NCBI GenBank assembly: GCA_000708835.1
Contig: DF237732.1
Coordinates: 1 to 33,205 of the forward strand
Length of the DNA: 33,205 bases
Origin: Klebsormidium nitens
Lineage: Eukaryota; Streptophyta; Klebsormidiophyceae; Klebsormidiales; Klebsormidiaceae
Direction: 5' to 3'
The notes beneath the pieces were generated by a model. It did no database searches, was not told the origin of the DNA, and saw nothing but the letters and a program-made list of their open reading frames with translations. Both the position numbers and the translations under genes were made by a program. The first letter of the stretch is position 1. Each line of letters opens with the position of its first letter. This document shows, piece after piece, positions 12,360-24,200 of this stretch.

Positions 12360-13339
12360 ATGAGCTCGAAGACATATGCCCGTTGTTCGAAGTAATCCTG
12401 GCAGACTTGAACACGGACTCTGCCACTGAGCCCCGAGAAATTTGGGAAGATGAAAAAGGACGCAGGACACTCGATGCCACGGAAGTGCTACAGATCCGAA
12501 GTCCTGAACCCCCCTGCAGCATCCTACAGCCCGACCTTGTAATACCAGGGGCCAGCAGAGCCCAGAATCGACTCCTAAAACTATTACTGCGGATCCATCT
12601 TGAAAGCCTGCTAGCTCCCTTCTCCCGAGCAATAGTCCCGAACCCACAACGAGAAACGGTTGATAACTGGGGCATGTATAAAAAGCACACTCTGAATGTG
12701 ACCTCAGCATACCCAGATGGCAGTACAACAAAGGGCTGCAGCAGAGCCGGGTTTGGGATCTACTTCCCAGAATTGGAAGGGACAGAAGAATCGTACAAAA
12801 AGATCAGCTCTCGGATACCTGGCTGCCAAACAATTGCCAGAGCGGAAGGATATGGAGTCCTTGCCGCGTTCCTGCTCGCACGACAAGAGACAGATCTCAC
12901 GGTTCATTGCGACAGGAAACCCCTGGTCGACCAGATTAACCGATTCCGAGATGACCCCCCCCAACGATACGAAGTACAAAAACTCAAGGATAGATCCCTC
13001 CTCTTCAGAATCGTGAACAAAATCAAGCAGCGCTCCGGTGACACCCACATAATACATGTCAAGGCCCACATGCGCGATACCAAAGGAAACGATCAAGCCC
13101 AGACAGCCAGGACAACGGCCAGCCTCAACACCAATGAAGTTCACCAAGAACACAACAAAGTCGCAGACTATCGGGCCAAACTCAGCACATGTGCAATCAC
13201 CCCTGAAATCCCTGAAGAAACATCCCACCTACCACTAGTAGCAGTCCTAATAGACAGAGAAGCCCACAAAGGCGTAAGCCTGTCTTTGAAAACAATGCAC
13301 TACCTCTATACCAGAAAACTTACAAGGAACTACGTTTGA
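12360..13339 (+). pseudogene. LINE RNase H domain
   Basis: This is an RNase H fold reading with all four acidic residues in order: D in YPDGSTTKG (12716-12718), E in RAEGYGVLAA (12845-12847), D in VHCDRKPLVDQI (12911-12913) and D in HNKVADYRAK (13166-13168). A histidine near the end lies in HVKAHMRD. The family degrades the RNA strand of RNA-DNA hybrids, here presumably during element reverse transcription. The frame runs to a TGA at 13337-13339, but coding continues in another frame from about 13265. A frameshift therefore separates this domain from the zinc knuckle that should follow it in one polyprotein. Confidence 0.8.
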
Positions 13340-15111
13340 ACTACCACATGAAAGGAAAGTGGCATCTGTACCTCTTTGAGCCAGGACTGTGGAACGAACC
13401 AACATTCTCAATTCTGCACGGGCGGAAAGACTACTTACTTCCGGAATTCCTTGTACAGGTGCTGGGACGTACTGTTCCCACCTTCCACCGACTAAAAATT
13501 GTCCGACCAGGGCTCTTTCCGGATTCAACCTGTCAGCTCTGCAAGCATGACGCAGATGAAAGCCTTGAGCACATTCTGTACAGATGCCCACAGTCCACAA
13601 AAGCACGAGAAACCCTGATACGTGAACTCCTGGCAATCCTCTGGAAATATCGGGTACAGAACGTAAACGAGGCCTGCAGACTGATGCTCACAAACATGTT
13701 CCTCGCCCCAAGTGAAGAGGTTGAGAGAAACAGATCAGCAGCACAGATTCCCCGAGCTATACAAGACTGGCTCCTTAATGAAGGGAAAATACCAGAGGAC
13801 ACCGCCTTGAAAATAGGACGAAAGTTCCATCGGAGCATTGCCACAGCCTTTCAAAAGATATGGCACAACAGGTGCAACGAAGCGAAACTAAAGAAGCTCT
13901 TATTCTTTAATAGAATGAAAATCTTCCCTGTACAAAAACCAGTACAGGAACTCACCGAAGATGACTACATCTTTTTTGCAGAAGCCTGGGCAAATCTGCA
14001 ATCTCAGCCTCAGTGCCACCCACAGAACGCCCCAGATGTTCAGTGGCCGCATACAAGGCAATCAAAAAGAGCCAAAACTGAGAAAGACATTGAACCCAAT
14101 AACCAGAATCCTACCTCAACACAGCCACGAGCCAAGACCAGCCCCACAGCAACAGGAGCCCCTGGACCGCAACACTGCCCTACTGCTGAAGCTTCGAAGC
14201 AGCTGCACAAAGTACAAACAAGATCAGTAGCTGCCCCAACGATGGACAAGGGAAACATTGGGATGAAAAGCCAAAGATTAATTCACCCAATATTCAGAAC
14301 CCAAGACCCCCACTTCAAAAATCTCCTGCACAGATCCAACGTCGCCGGGGATCGCAACTGTCTATACAGAGCCTTTCTACGAGCCACAAAAGCTGATGAT
14401 AGCAACCATGCAGCCTTGAGACGCAACTGTGTGGACCATATCACAAAACAATGGGACCGTTACAAGAAATACTGCAATCTCATACATAGAGAGTCGCCAG
14501 ACTTCCCGCTGCTCACCACTGAGCCCTTCAAAACATCCAGGGACTATGCACAGTACATGCTCCAAGATAGAAAATGGGGTTCAGACTTAGAAGCTATGGC
14601 CGCTGCAGAAATCTACCAGGTCCCAATACTGATATGGTCCAGCCGCTCCAAGGCCCACGGGTTTCTCATGAATCACAATCCTGACACGGCCCATCAAGGA
14701 GCGATACACCTGCTCCACTCAGTCAACCATTATGATGCCCTGATCCCCCTTTCAGAAACCAGCAACTGCTCTCAAACCAACTCTCTTGCCCAATCCAATG
14801 CCACACAAGCAAGCAATGAAAGATCAACCTTACAAATCTTGGACTCTCCAATCCTGAAACCACCGCAAAAAAAGCAGAAAACCAATGCCATGCCAGAGCA
14901 GAACTCACCTGCCAAAATGCAAGCTGACCCAGGCACCAACGAGCCCACCCTCAACCAAATGTGCAACCAACCCAAGGGCAAACTAGGCGAACCTGATGAG
15001 AGCCCTACAGCTCAGACTGGACAACCCCTACCCAAACCCCTTACTGCTCCCGCAGCGGGAAAACGCAAACTCCCTCCATACATGATAGAGATAGCTCTGA
15101 AGGGGCTCTGA
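13265..15111 (+). CDS. LINE C-terminal region: zinc knuckle plus OTU cysteine protease
   Basis: The frame is open from about 13265 and has no clear ATG at its head; it continues the same polyprotein after a frameshift. A knuckle C-x2-C-x9-H-x4-C lies at about 13531-13590 (CQLC and SLEHILYRC), as in LINE polyproteins after RNase H. A Lys/Gln/Pro-rich linker follows. The OTU domain has GDRNCLYRAF with the catalytic Cys at 14359-14361, the middle block WGSDLEAMAAAEIYQVPI, and the catalytic His in NHYDALIPL at 14728-14730. OTU enzymes cleave ubiquitin chains or act as viral-type proteases; in an element it may process the polyprotein or counter host ubiquitin tagging (inference). The tail is low complexity with KKQK-type basic runs and ends YMIEIALKGL. 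Confidence 0.75.
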
Positions 15112-15518
15112 AGGCTGCAGCAAAGAAACGTCTAAAGTCAAAGGCCTTCGGGCACGTAAGCCATACAGTCCCTAGGTCCCAAGCCCGATATGGCACCAAT
15201 GCCATCCAAAACGTAAATTATGCTAAGCAACGCCAATGCAGCCAGCTTGAAAGCAACCAGCACCCTGGACTGAGGGCGTGTAACCGCACTCAGGCCCAGA
15301 TGCCCATGCAGGCTCCTGCCAAGTCACAAAACTGATCGATGCCACTTGTCATACCAATCTCAAAGCCATCGCGTATCAAATCGGACAGACGCTTATACCA
15401 AGCATTGAAGACACAACACATAGCACCACGTAGACCACGAAAGGGAACTCGCGGAATCGCGTATGCCAGTCAGCAGTCTCCATATGATGAGCTGCTTGCG
15501 GCCAGAATATTACAATCC

Positions 15519-15594
15519 AAAAAAAAAAATCATGGCATCTTCAAAATGCTTGCAAAATGCTTGGCCAGGCTTCAACTTCAAGTTCAAGTTCAAG
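15519..15594 (+). repeat. A11 run followed by short tandem repeats
   Basis: Eleven adenines at 15519-15529 are followed by two perfect copies of CAAAATGCTTG (15542-15563) and by TTCAAC plus three TTCAAG hexamers (15571-15594). The A run lies about 410 bp after the LINE stop codon and is a candidate 3' tail. The other repeats are simple slippage products. Confidence 0.6.
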
Positions 15595-16623
15595 TCACGT
15601 TCAATGTCAGAAACACAGAAAGCATGGCCGGGATGCATGGCATTGGCAACACACGCGCCACCATTGAAGATGCCGATCAAGCGCAAAGCGCTGGCCCTGG
15701 CTGTTCTAAATCTTAGTTTCTCAGATCCAGTAGAGGATTTGAAAAGGACCAGGTTATCGGAGCTGGACGATTAGAACCGGAAGACGCTCAAGGTCCTGCA
15801 GTTGCATCAGTGCCGGAACAACGTTGGGGGTCAGCGAACAAGACATGACAAGCCTCATGTTTCTGCTCTTCTTCCAAGACCTTGATGTAAAAAAGCTCGC
15901 ACGTTGGCTGCGCTGAAGTAGATTGAGAATCGGGTGCTCTTCATGAAGAATGCAACGTAAGTCGACAAACAGCTTTCCTCCCTTGGTTAATAATTTCCAC
16001 CATCTTCGCTTGCTAATGCTGAAAATGCATCATGCACATCACTGATATCTCCCCTAAATAATCTGGCACCAATGCTGGACTGGCGCTTGGGCGTAACACC
16101 AGCTGAGCTGGCTTCCATCAACATGTCCTGCCTTTAAGAAGGCGTCTTGTACAAACATACCAAAGTGCTTTCACTAAATTGTGTAAGAAGTTTATTCTAA
16201 GCTGCAAATTTCATGCAACAGCATTGCATATTGAGCTTGTTGGGGGTATTCTGATTGAGGAGCAGCCATGCCAAAGCAGTTACCAAATTGTTTCGCTGCG
16301 ATCTTTCTTGCATGTTAGCATAGTGAAATAGCCCTTGGGTACTTTTTGTCAAGGTTTTTGGAATGAGCATCTGTGGTCAGAGGATTCTGTTAGCACGATG
16401 TGTTTAGACAGATTGTCTTTTAGATTGTGATTCAGCAATGAGGGCCACTCGTCCTGTGTCGACATTGTTGGTAAGAAGAAGTGTTGCCTGCTCATAGACT
16501 GTGGAACAAGTTTGAAGCCGAGTCTACTCTCCTGCTCTCTGTTTAACTTCGCCCCACTCCTCGTCTGGTTGAGCAGCATGTCAATGTGGAATGCGCAAAT
16601 GAGACAGTCCGCGTCCTTTGCAG
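15595..16623. other. No recognisable gene
   Basis: No exon with coding character was recognised on either strand. The only plus-strand signal is the splice acceptor TCCTTTGCAG at the right end, which leads into the exon starting at 16624. Confidence 0.5.
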
Positions 16624-17059
16624 GTGACCGTTCACAGTGCCCTCCCCCTGCCAACCAATGACAACAACCGATCCGATTCCCGCCCCATGTACGCCAGGGC
16701 CGTTCCGAGCTTCCACGGACGGCCCTTAGACAGCAACATCGCGCTTCAGGGAGAGGCCAAGGGACTGGCCCTTGTGGACCTTCGCGCCCAGGTGCGGCTC
16801 TTCCTGAGCTGCACCGTGGAAGGCCCCGCCCTCGGGCAGCAACAGTGCCACGAGATGGCGCTGGTGCACTACTACAAGAGCTGCCCGCCATCGACAAGCT
16901 CACCAAGTGGGTGCAGCTGAAGTGGGAGGGCATGGCGCGCGGCGGTGAGTACAGGCTGGTCGACACCACCAACGTGCTCCGCGCCGTGCACGTCGTGCCG
17001 CGCAACGACCTGCCCGAGATCTTCTTCGTCAACCGGTTCCTGTTTCAGTACACACCCTG
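16624..17059 (+). pseudogene. Frameshifted exon of unrecognised, possibly transposon-related, protein
   Basis: The exon is bounded by CCTTTGCAG| and |GTAAGG. The first frame reads from VTVHSALPLP through YARAVPSFHGRPLDSN to MALVHYYK. Coding then continues one frame over as ELPAIDKLTKW, ending with RAVHVVPRNDLPEIFFVNRFLF. One base seems to be missing at about 16876-16880. The closing pattern (a VHVVP block, then FFVNRF) reminds me of C-terminal regions in some large DNA-transposon ORFs of algae and fungi, but I cannot name the family. No partner exon could be joined with confidence on either side. Homology to a transposase is a weak inference. Confidence 0.4.
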
Positions 17060-17442
17060 GTAAGGCCGTCTTTTTTCAACATTCAAAACGCTGATGGTAG
17101 AGGGGGTCTTCAGATCGATCTATTTTGAAAAGATGCAGCAGGATCGTCAGCCTTTCTCGTTGACCTGGGATCTGGAAGACTGCCGAATCTCTTTCTCGAG
17201 GGATGGCTTGAAGCCCGAACGTTACTGTGTAGATGTGCTATCGGTCCAAACGATAAGAGACTCGGCTTCTTCTGATGTCGTCATAGTCGGACACCTCCTC
17301 TGTAGCTGGTCCTCCGAAGTTCTTCATTTGCGCACCTCTATATATCCGGTTCCGAGGAAGGAAAACTTTTGCCAACGGAGCTCATCACCTTTCTGTAGAT
17401 GTAGGCCGTCCACCTCGACAAAAGCAACCAGCTGCTTCCGCC

Positions 17443-19445
17443 ATGGATGAGCCACCAGACATCAGCCCCGAGGTACGTACTTGACACGCGTCATCAAATT
17501 CTGTGGGTTCTGCAGACATGCATCGTCTTCCTACTTGGGCGCTTTTCCTTTAACGGAAAAATCTTTGAGCGGAACCAACTTGGAAAGCGAACGCGTGACC
17601 TAAATGTCGCTCCTTGTTGTGTAGCTCTTTAGGTTTGAATCTGTCGCCGTGCTTCTTCCAATGTTTTCAAGCACCGAGGCGAGGAGGCCTCTTGCGGCAC
17701 CAGCTTTTTGGTAAAATCTCAAGGCCCAATTCAACTCTAAAGACGAATCTGTAGGACAGTGCAGTTTCGTCTCTTCCCTTCGTGTATGGCAACTTTTAAC
17801 AGTTCAGTTCTAGGAATACGAAGCTATGGTTTCTACTCCTCCTCTGCAGGTATACAACGCGTTGCAAACGTGTACAGCATGTTGCATCTCTTGCCTGCTC
17901 GCCTGCTCAAGCAAGTGTTGACGCCACTGGTTAATTCAAGCAAGCCAACAACTTCGAGCACGTGCATGCGCCGGTGAGGGCCCTCCTCCCTTCCTTACGT
18001 GCATGATGAAAGCGCGCCGACCTAACCAGGAAAATGAGGTTATCGAAGCACTCAGGAGGAATCCGGTCGACTGATTTCGAGACCCCACGAAGTTTTCGCT
18101 TGGGCTTGCACCTCTTCTGGTGGATTATGCAGGGCTTCGGGCGTTATTGCGAGTCGATCACTGATTTAGTTGCAAGCTCGGAATCCCCACCCGGCAAATC
18201 GTCTTTAGACCAGACCTTCCGGGTTTGAAATTCGAAATATCCCTCGTACCTCAGCGTAGACTCCTGGCCATTGTGTGCCTGTCTTTCCCTCAGCGCTAGC
18301 TCCTTCGGCAAAACCATCGACACATCCGAACACTGATTATTTTGTCCGAAACTCTGACCACATCTGACAGGTTCTCACCACCTTCAATACCTGGCTGTTC
18401 CTGGCTCGTCTCTGGTCCGTCCTTCACTTGTTGTCTCTGCTGTCTCAGAACCGCTTTGTTACCGATCGTTATGAGCTCAGAGACTGCTTTACTGCAAGAG
18501 CCTTCCGTTAAAGGACAGCCCCTATTGTGCAGGTCATCCACGACTGCAAGCGCACGAGCGAAGCCTTCTTCTTCCGGCTCCAAGCTGCACGACACGTTCG
18601 ACCGCGCGGTGCGCGTATGCGCTGCTGGAGGAGCTCGGGGGCGGGCCACGTGTCATCGACCTGACGTGCATCTGATTCGTCAAGGCTGTAGTACACGACG
18701 CTACTGCGGTGAGATGTCGGCCAGGCAAACCGTGTTTTGCTTTCCCCCCAAATTGATGTTTATTCGGAGGGGACCACGGTCAACTTGTAGGAAGCGAGTT
18801 CCAATTGTTCGATTAGTCCGTCCGTGAGAATCCTTTCCGACTCCTGCAGCTACGTTGTCGTCCGATGGAAGTTCCAGGAGATGCCTTGTGCAATCTGCTA
18901 ACTAAATCCTTGGTCGGTCGAAACGAGTATGACGTCACATGTGCGGGGCCCGGTTGCAGAAGGCGAAGAGGCAAGAGATGCGGCCTCACTGGAAAAACGA
19001 AATAGGCATACCGCTGGCTGCCTTTCGTATATGTGTAATGTTCAACAAGTTTGAATGCGGACAGACCGACTTACCCGGACGCCAGCTCGAGCGGTACGGA
19101 ATATAGTCTCTTGAGCTGCACAGATTGAACACGTTCTTTCTCCTGGATTGCAGGCCGGAGTTACTAGGAGAGCCCTGCTGATGTGGCGGCCCATGACGGA
19201 GCTAATCAAGCGACTGGCGACAAACAGCGTGCAGCGCCTCTAGGTCAGTCCCAGTCGGCCGTGGAAATTCAGCTTCCGATTTTGTCAACGATGCTGCCAT
19301 CTCTGTCTTGTGTGCTAGATGATGCCAACATGTGTGATGCTTGGTCGCACGGTCAGCGATGCAAACCTGCACGCAAGGAGGGTGAGGTGGACATCGGAAA
19401 GTGGCTCTCCGAAACCGAACAAATTCTGGTCAAGTCATCCTCGGA
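17443..19445 (+). pseudogene. Decayed EXD1-like 3'-5' exonuclease gene fragments
   Basis: A possible first exon 17443-17472 has a good start context (CGCCATGG) and reads MDEPPDISPE before GTACGT. An exon at 18533-18708 begins VIHDCKRTSEAFFFRL, the exonuclease motif II region of EXD1-type proteins. It continues in a second frame as KLHDTFD and in a third as YALLEELGGGPRVIDL, with TGA at 18673-18675, then FVKAVVHD. An exon at 19154 reads LLMWRPMTELIKRLATNSVQ, like the motif III region, then meets TAG and continues one frame over. The family are DEDD nucleases acting on nucleic-acid 3' ends. The motif I exon was not found. Two frameshifts and a stop within one 176-bp exon show decay. Confidence 0.5.
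17473..18532. other. Apparent intron or spacer of the exonuclease pseudogene
   Basis: No conserved coding block was recognised. A splice-acceptor-like TCCTCTGCAG at about 17850 leads to a short open stretch (VYNALQTC) that does not resemble an exonuclease motif I, so the missing exon could not be placed here. Confidence 0.4.
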
Positions 19446-20840
19446 TCTCAGAATTTAAATCATTCCTGATCGGTTAACTTCGACTTCGTCTTGAAAGAAC
19501 GTCGACTTAAAAGGCAGTAAACGTCAACCGACGCTTCGGATGAGACTCTGCATAGCACCGTTTGCTGTCATTGCACAGGTCGTGGGATCCGAAACCACCA
19601 TCACTCTGAAAGTGATGGCTGACAGTCTTTCAGAATTATTGACTCGTCACCCGAAGCCAACTTGTAAAAGTCCTGACTTGGGGCGCGCTTTTGCAGCCAC
19701 GGCATGGTCGATCCATGAACAGCTCGTCGCAGTGCGGAAGCAAGGGTCGCGCGCGAGCCGCGGCCGCGCGCGCAGGCAACGGTGCGGAGGTGAGGCGATA
19801 CTGTTGGACTTTCGCCGCTGTGGTTCCTGTTCGGCGGGTTCCGTTTGGTTCAATCTACCATCGAACCGAAAGGCCCCAAGGGACAGTTACCGTGGGCTGA
19901 CACGTGGCAGTTTGTTGGACGTCTGGCAGACTTACGAGCCGCTAGCTTAGGACCCCTTTGAATTTCCGGACAGGATGGGGCGGGCGGGCTCGACAGGCTA
20001 GCAACGCTCTATGGTCGTTTTGGAGTGTGCACTTCCTTTAGTCTCGGTGTCTCCAACTTCCTTCTTTGGACTTCGCTGTTCCGAGTTTTCCTTTTTATCC
20101 TTGGAACAGCCGGTACTGAAGCTTGGTCTGGTACAAAGACATTATGAGAGCACAAGAAAGACACTGCCCACCTGCGTCCGCATCTTTATGCGTCCTTGAG
20201 TCTCTTGAGTGCGGAAGGCTTGATGAAAACTATGTTTTTCCAACGCAAGGGCCGCTATTTCAAGGCAAGGCCCTTGCTTTTCTGGCTCAGTGAGTTCGCC
20301 CTGCTTCTTTTCCAGACGTGTTCGCTAGAGTCGAGCCTGTTAAGTCACGCTCCTCTCGGTCTTACAATGCAGGCATCATGTTTCACTTGGGACAAGAAAG
20401 CTCTGGCGGCGGCGGTCTTCCACCAGCCGCGGACTTTCCCTTCCAATTTCGATGCTGGCATGCAACCGTGCCGTGGACGTTGGTGCTACTTTGTACCCCA
20501 GGACGCTGTGTAGCCTACCTTTGTGTTGTTGACGATGAATTGAGAAGGTGTCAATCCTTAAGTTGAATTGCACGAAGCTATCAATTCCGAGTTGGAGTGT
20601 GCATGTGGTTCATCAAGTACGAATTCCAAGAGGTGCAACGTTTTTGACACTCCTGTGCATCATTGACAATTGAAAGCATGCATAAATATTAGTCTAGGAT
20701 TGGTTTCGGCATGGTTATCGTGCAGAAACCTTGAATTTGGATACGATGTGAGAAGGCCGTAGTTTCCGGCCAGAACCAATTTCAATTTGGATTCCGGACG
20801 GTAGTCATGTGCATGGAAATCATCCAGATTCCGCATGGTT
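19446..20840. other. No recognised gene; weak plus-strand exon-like stretches
   Basis: Short open stretches follow acceptor-like sequences at about 19579 (TTGCACAG, then VVGSETTITLKV) and 20370 (ACAATGCAG, then ASCFTWDKKALAAA). They may be further decayed exons of the exonuclease-like gene or chance. No motif supports a function. Confidence 0.35.
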
Positions 20841-21000
20841 TTCAAACACGACTTCCATATAAAGTTGTGTTCGGTCTCCATACGAATGTTTCGTCTGGTT
20901 TCCATGCGAGCTCTTGGCCGGATTTCATTCGAAAACCGACTGTCTGATCTCCATGCCGGTATCGTGTGGACGCCGATCGAAACTTCCATGCATGGCGCCC
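20840..21000 (-). repeat. Degenerate ~24-bp tandem repeat encoding W-K/R-P octapeptides
   Basis: On the minus strand a unit close to CGNATGGAAACCNGACNAAA recurs about every 23-27 bp, at least four times. In one open frame it gives octapeptide-like units such as AWKPDETF and VWRPNTTL, with diverged neighbours RMKSGQEL and RYRHGDQT. The frame is short and has no recognised flanking exon, so translation is not claimed. An 11-G run lies nearby at 21050-21060. Confidence 0.55.
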
Positions 21001-21270
21001 GTTCGAGGTTCTACCGGCTCGAGCTTCGTATGCGTTCCATGCAGAAGTCGGGGGGGGGGGTGTTTTGTGATGAAGCACCTGATTTTAGAACGTCGACAAG
21101 CATTTATTTGCAACACAAAGCCCGCGCAGATTCAAACACGGAGACCGAGCCTACGTATTGCGAGCTCCTCGAGCGAATTCGTAAAACGACGTCACATAAT
21201 CTAGCTTTCTGGGGCCCCTAGCTCTCAACACGATTTTATAGAAGGCATCCTCTAACATGTTCCCTTTCTA

Positions 21271-24200
21271 TCACCCCTCCGCTTGTGTTGCGGCCCTCTG
21301 TCTCAAACGCAAGATGTCGTCTGTCAGTCGCTTGACATATTTCTCTACCCCGTCAGCAGTTTCGTTGGTCTCCTCAAACGGAATCTCTTCATTGGGGAAC
21401 TCTTCTACAAATCGAGCTTCAAGCTTCTCCTTCAAGCTTGTGAACAGAGCCAGCGGACTCTCTCTCATTGCCTTTCTGCGCGCCAGGCGGTGCTTCAAAG
21501 CGCACAAGTCTCGGAGGTGGCGCTGCCCATCTCCATCGCTGCATTCGCCCTCTAAACAAGTGCGGTACCTTTCAAGGGTCTCCTCCGGAAAAATGGCCTC
21601 TAGTTCGTCGGCCACTATCTGCATGCGCAAGATCCGCTGGCCCCCCGACTGTTCGGCTAGGTGGTCGGGGCTTGCTACGGCGTCATAGACCGAGCATGAC
21701 CCCAACGCCTCGATCCTCTTGCCTAGGGGGCTGCCCCTCTGCCCGGCTTGGAACATTCGCTCGCGTACAATGTCCGCGCGGCCCCGTTTTGCGGCCTCTT
21801 CTGCCACCTCGTCAAACAGGTCTCGCCATCGCTTCTTCTCCTCGCAAAAAGTTTTCCACTTGAGGGGCGCCCACAGCAGGAACACCACCGTGCACAGCAT
21901 GCGCAAGTCGACGCCCTTGCTGTCCGTGGAGTCGTAGGCGATGATGTCGGTGTGTTCGATGCTCTCCTGCACACCGAAAAGAGCAACGGTGTCAGTTTGA
22001 GACACTAGTAGAGCATGCGCCCGCACCAGTTGGACCTTACCTATTGGTTGGCATCGCAAGGACAGCCCCAATGCAAGGACGGCCTCGATGCTGGTTCAAA
22101 AAGGAGATGTAACTCCAGGGCTAACTTAGAAATCTATTGGGCAGAAAACTTTCAGAGGAATGACTACTGTAATGGTTCACCTTCAAAACTGCGCACACGC
22201 TGCACCATTTGCGAATCTTTCGGATACTCGTCTTTTTGAGATTCTCTTGGCGCGAAATTGACTTTGCAAGACTCGAGTCATCCTGCCTCAAGACCTGACC
22301 TACCCAGAGCAGCAAGACCTGTTTCTCGACTTACTCCCCAGAGGACAACGAAGAGCCCTGAGTCTTGATTCGATAAAGTTGTCCAGATTGTACATATGAG
22401 AAATCGTTACTTGGTGATTGGGTCGAACCTGAACACATTCTGCCGGCATAGCAGGTTTTGAAGCAACGCTGTCCGCACATTTACAAAAACAAAGACCGGG
22501 GGGAGACGGTCGCAATTTCTTCCACAAAATAGCCAGGGTCCACTACACGACAGCGACAAAACTTGCGAAATTTTGGAGACCCGCAAGGCTTCGCTGCATT
22601 TCTGTAAGATCCACAATTGCCCGCAAGCGCGCTCAACCGGCGAAGCAACCAGACGTAGAATGCCAGCCCGGACTCACCAGCACAGCGAGCAGCACCTGTC
22701 GGAAGGTGTCCTTCTTGAAGGGCAGCCGCGGCTTGAGGACCTTCCCCGCGTGGGGCCCCAGCTCGCTCAGCAAGGGCGGGCTCTTCGGCTCCATCAGGAG
22801 GCCCTTGTCCGACTGGAGCAGCTGCGCTCCGCGAATTGCGGCAAACACGATGGAGCGCTGTACGGCCGCTCGGTTGACGGGGTCCCATTGGTACTTGTCG
22901 TCGACCTGAACACAGAAGAGGAGTTGAATCAAGAGGGCTCGGCATCGAATCTGCCGACTTGCTATTTGCAGGATACGACACCTTGCAACATAGGCGAAAG
23001 TTCTATGAGTCTGCGCTTCAATGTGTGAACTCAAAAATCTGTGGCACTGTTCTGTCCGGCAGGCCCGTGAAATGAGTTGATCGAACCAATGGAGCAGGCA
23101 CAAGTGTCCTCAAATCAGGAACTCTTTCAGGTTTTCGGATGCGAGCCTCTTGGGTCAAACGGAGTCGGGTGCTGTTGCCTGACGATAAGAAATAACCGAT
23201 TACATACAGCCTGAACTGGTCAAGCATTTTAAGACGACATGAAGCCGTTAAATCTTGAAGGACTTGTCTCCAGAAGCCATCACGAAGCCACCAAGCCAAC
23301 ACGTACCTGAGCCTTTCTCAGTATACATCAAGCCTAGCCTCAATCTCAGATTTCTCAAATCGGCGCCAGCGACATGGTGCCCACCTTCCGGTACCCCGCT
23401 GCATCGAGGCCGCTGCGGACCACTCGGACGGTGCCGATCCCTGCCCCTGCCGCCAGGGCTGGGATGTGGCCGGGCGCGCAGTCCAGCAGTATGGGTGGTG
23501 CGGGGGAGCCGACCTCGTTTCTTTCGAACAGCTCGTGCCTGGCCTGGCGCTGCTCGAGCACATTGCACAGCGGGCTGGTCGTGTGCAGCGTCGCGCCGAC
23601 ATCGCTGCACTTGATGGCCACGTACGACAGCGCAGACGGACTGTGCGCGGGCAGCGCCTCGTGCATCTTCAGGTTGCACACTGCGGCTGCAGGCACGAGA
23701 ACCAGTTTGCGGGTCAGCATCTCAGTAATCACATGAAGCGCGCCCGAATCGTGAGAACATTGTGTAAGTGGTGGTGAGACGGCTGAATCGCACACTTTCT
23801 CAACCGCCTCCTTTTGATTGACCTGACGCAAGCTTGAAACCAGAAGGTTGAGACCAGTCGCCCAAGACAAATTGCAAAAGCAACGATTCCGAGACTTAGG
23901 AAGCTTCTACCACCAAGACCTGGGGGTTCGTGTCTCCTAAAGCTTCCTGCACTTCAAGGTTGACCAATCCGTACATAGTGGACTCCATAATTTGGAATAA
24001 GGCGAACGAGCAAGTCGGAAGGTTCCAATCCCTGGCGTCCACCAGGCCCTATGCGACCATCTCTTCATTTCTACTGCATATGTACAGGCTTTGCATGGTT
24101 GTCTGCAAAGCCCGACTGCAGTTGCCTCGAACCGAAAGATATGTTTGCAACCTTCTTGTGGAAAGGTAGGAAAGAGAGGACCAACCTAAGAGAGGACCAA

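Larger units (their letters stand above)
11610..15530 (+). mobile_element. Degenerate 5'-truncated LINE with RNase H and OTU domains
   Basis: On the plus strand the order is RT tail (SYKYLGYHI at about 11645-11675), RNase H (about 12705-13180), a cysteine-histidine knuckle (about 13531-13590) and an OTU protease domain (about 14330-14750). The last ORF stops at 15111, and an 11-A run at 15519-15529 may be the poly(A) tail. The RT active-site block is absent, so the 5' part is lost, the usual fate of LINE copies. There is an in-frame TAA near 11731, and the reading frame shifts between the RT tail and RNase H and again near 13265. From memory, green-algal LINEs of the RandI/Dualen group combine RT, RNase H and an OTU-like protease; no restriction-like endonuclease is seen at this 3' end. 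Clade assignment is tentative. Confidence 0.8.

Noticed and set aside
12198-13228. Minus-strand open frames of 177 and 174 aa
   Set aside because: Antisense of the LINE RNase H region, whose catalytic residues are clear on the plus strand.
16349-17032. 227-aa minus-strand open frame
   Set aside because: It overlaps the plus-strand exon 16624-17059, which has splice borders and protein-like wording; the minus reading is low in structure and rich in Cys, Ser and Arg.
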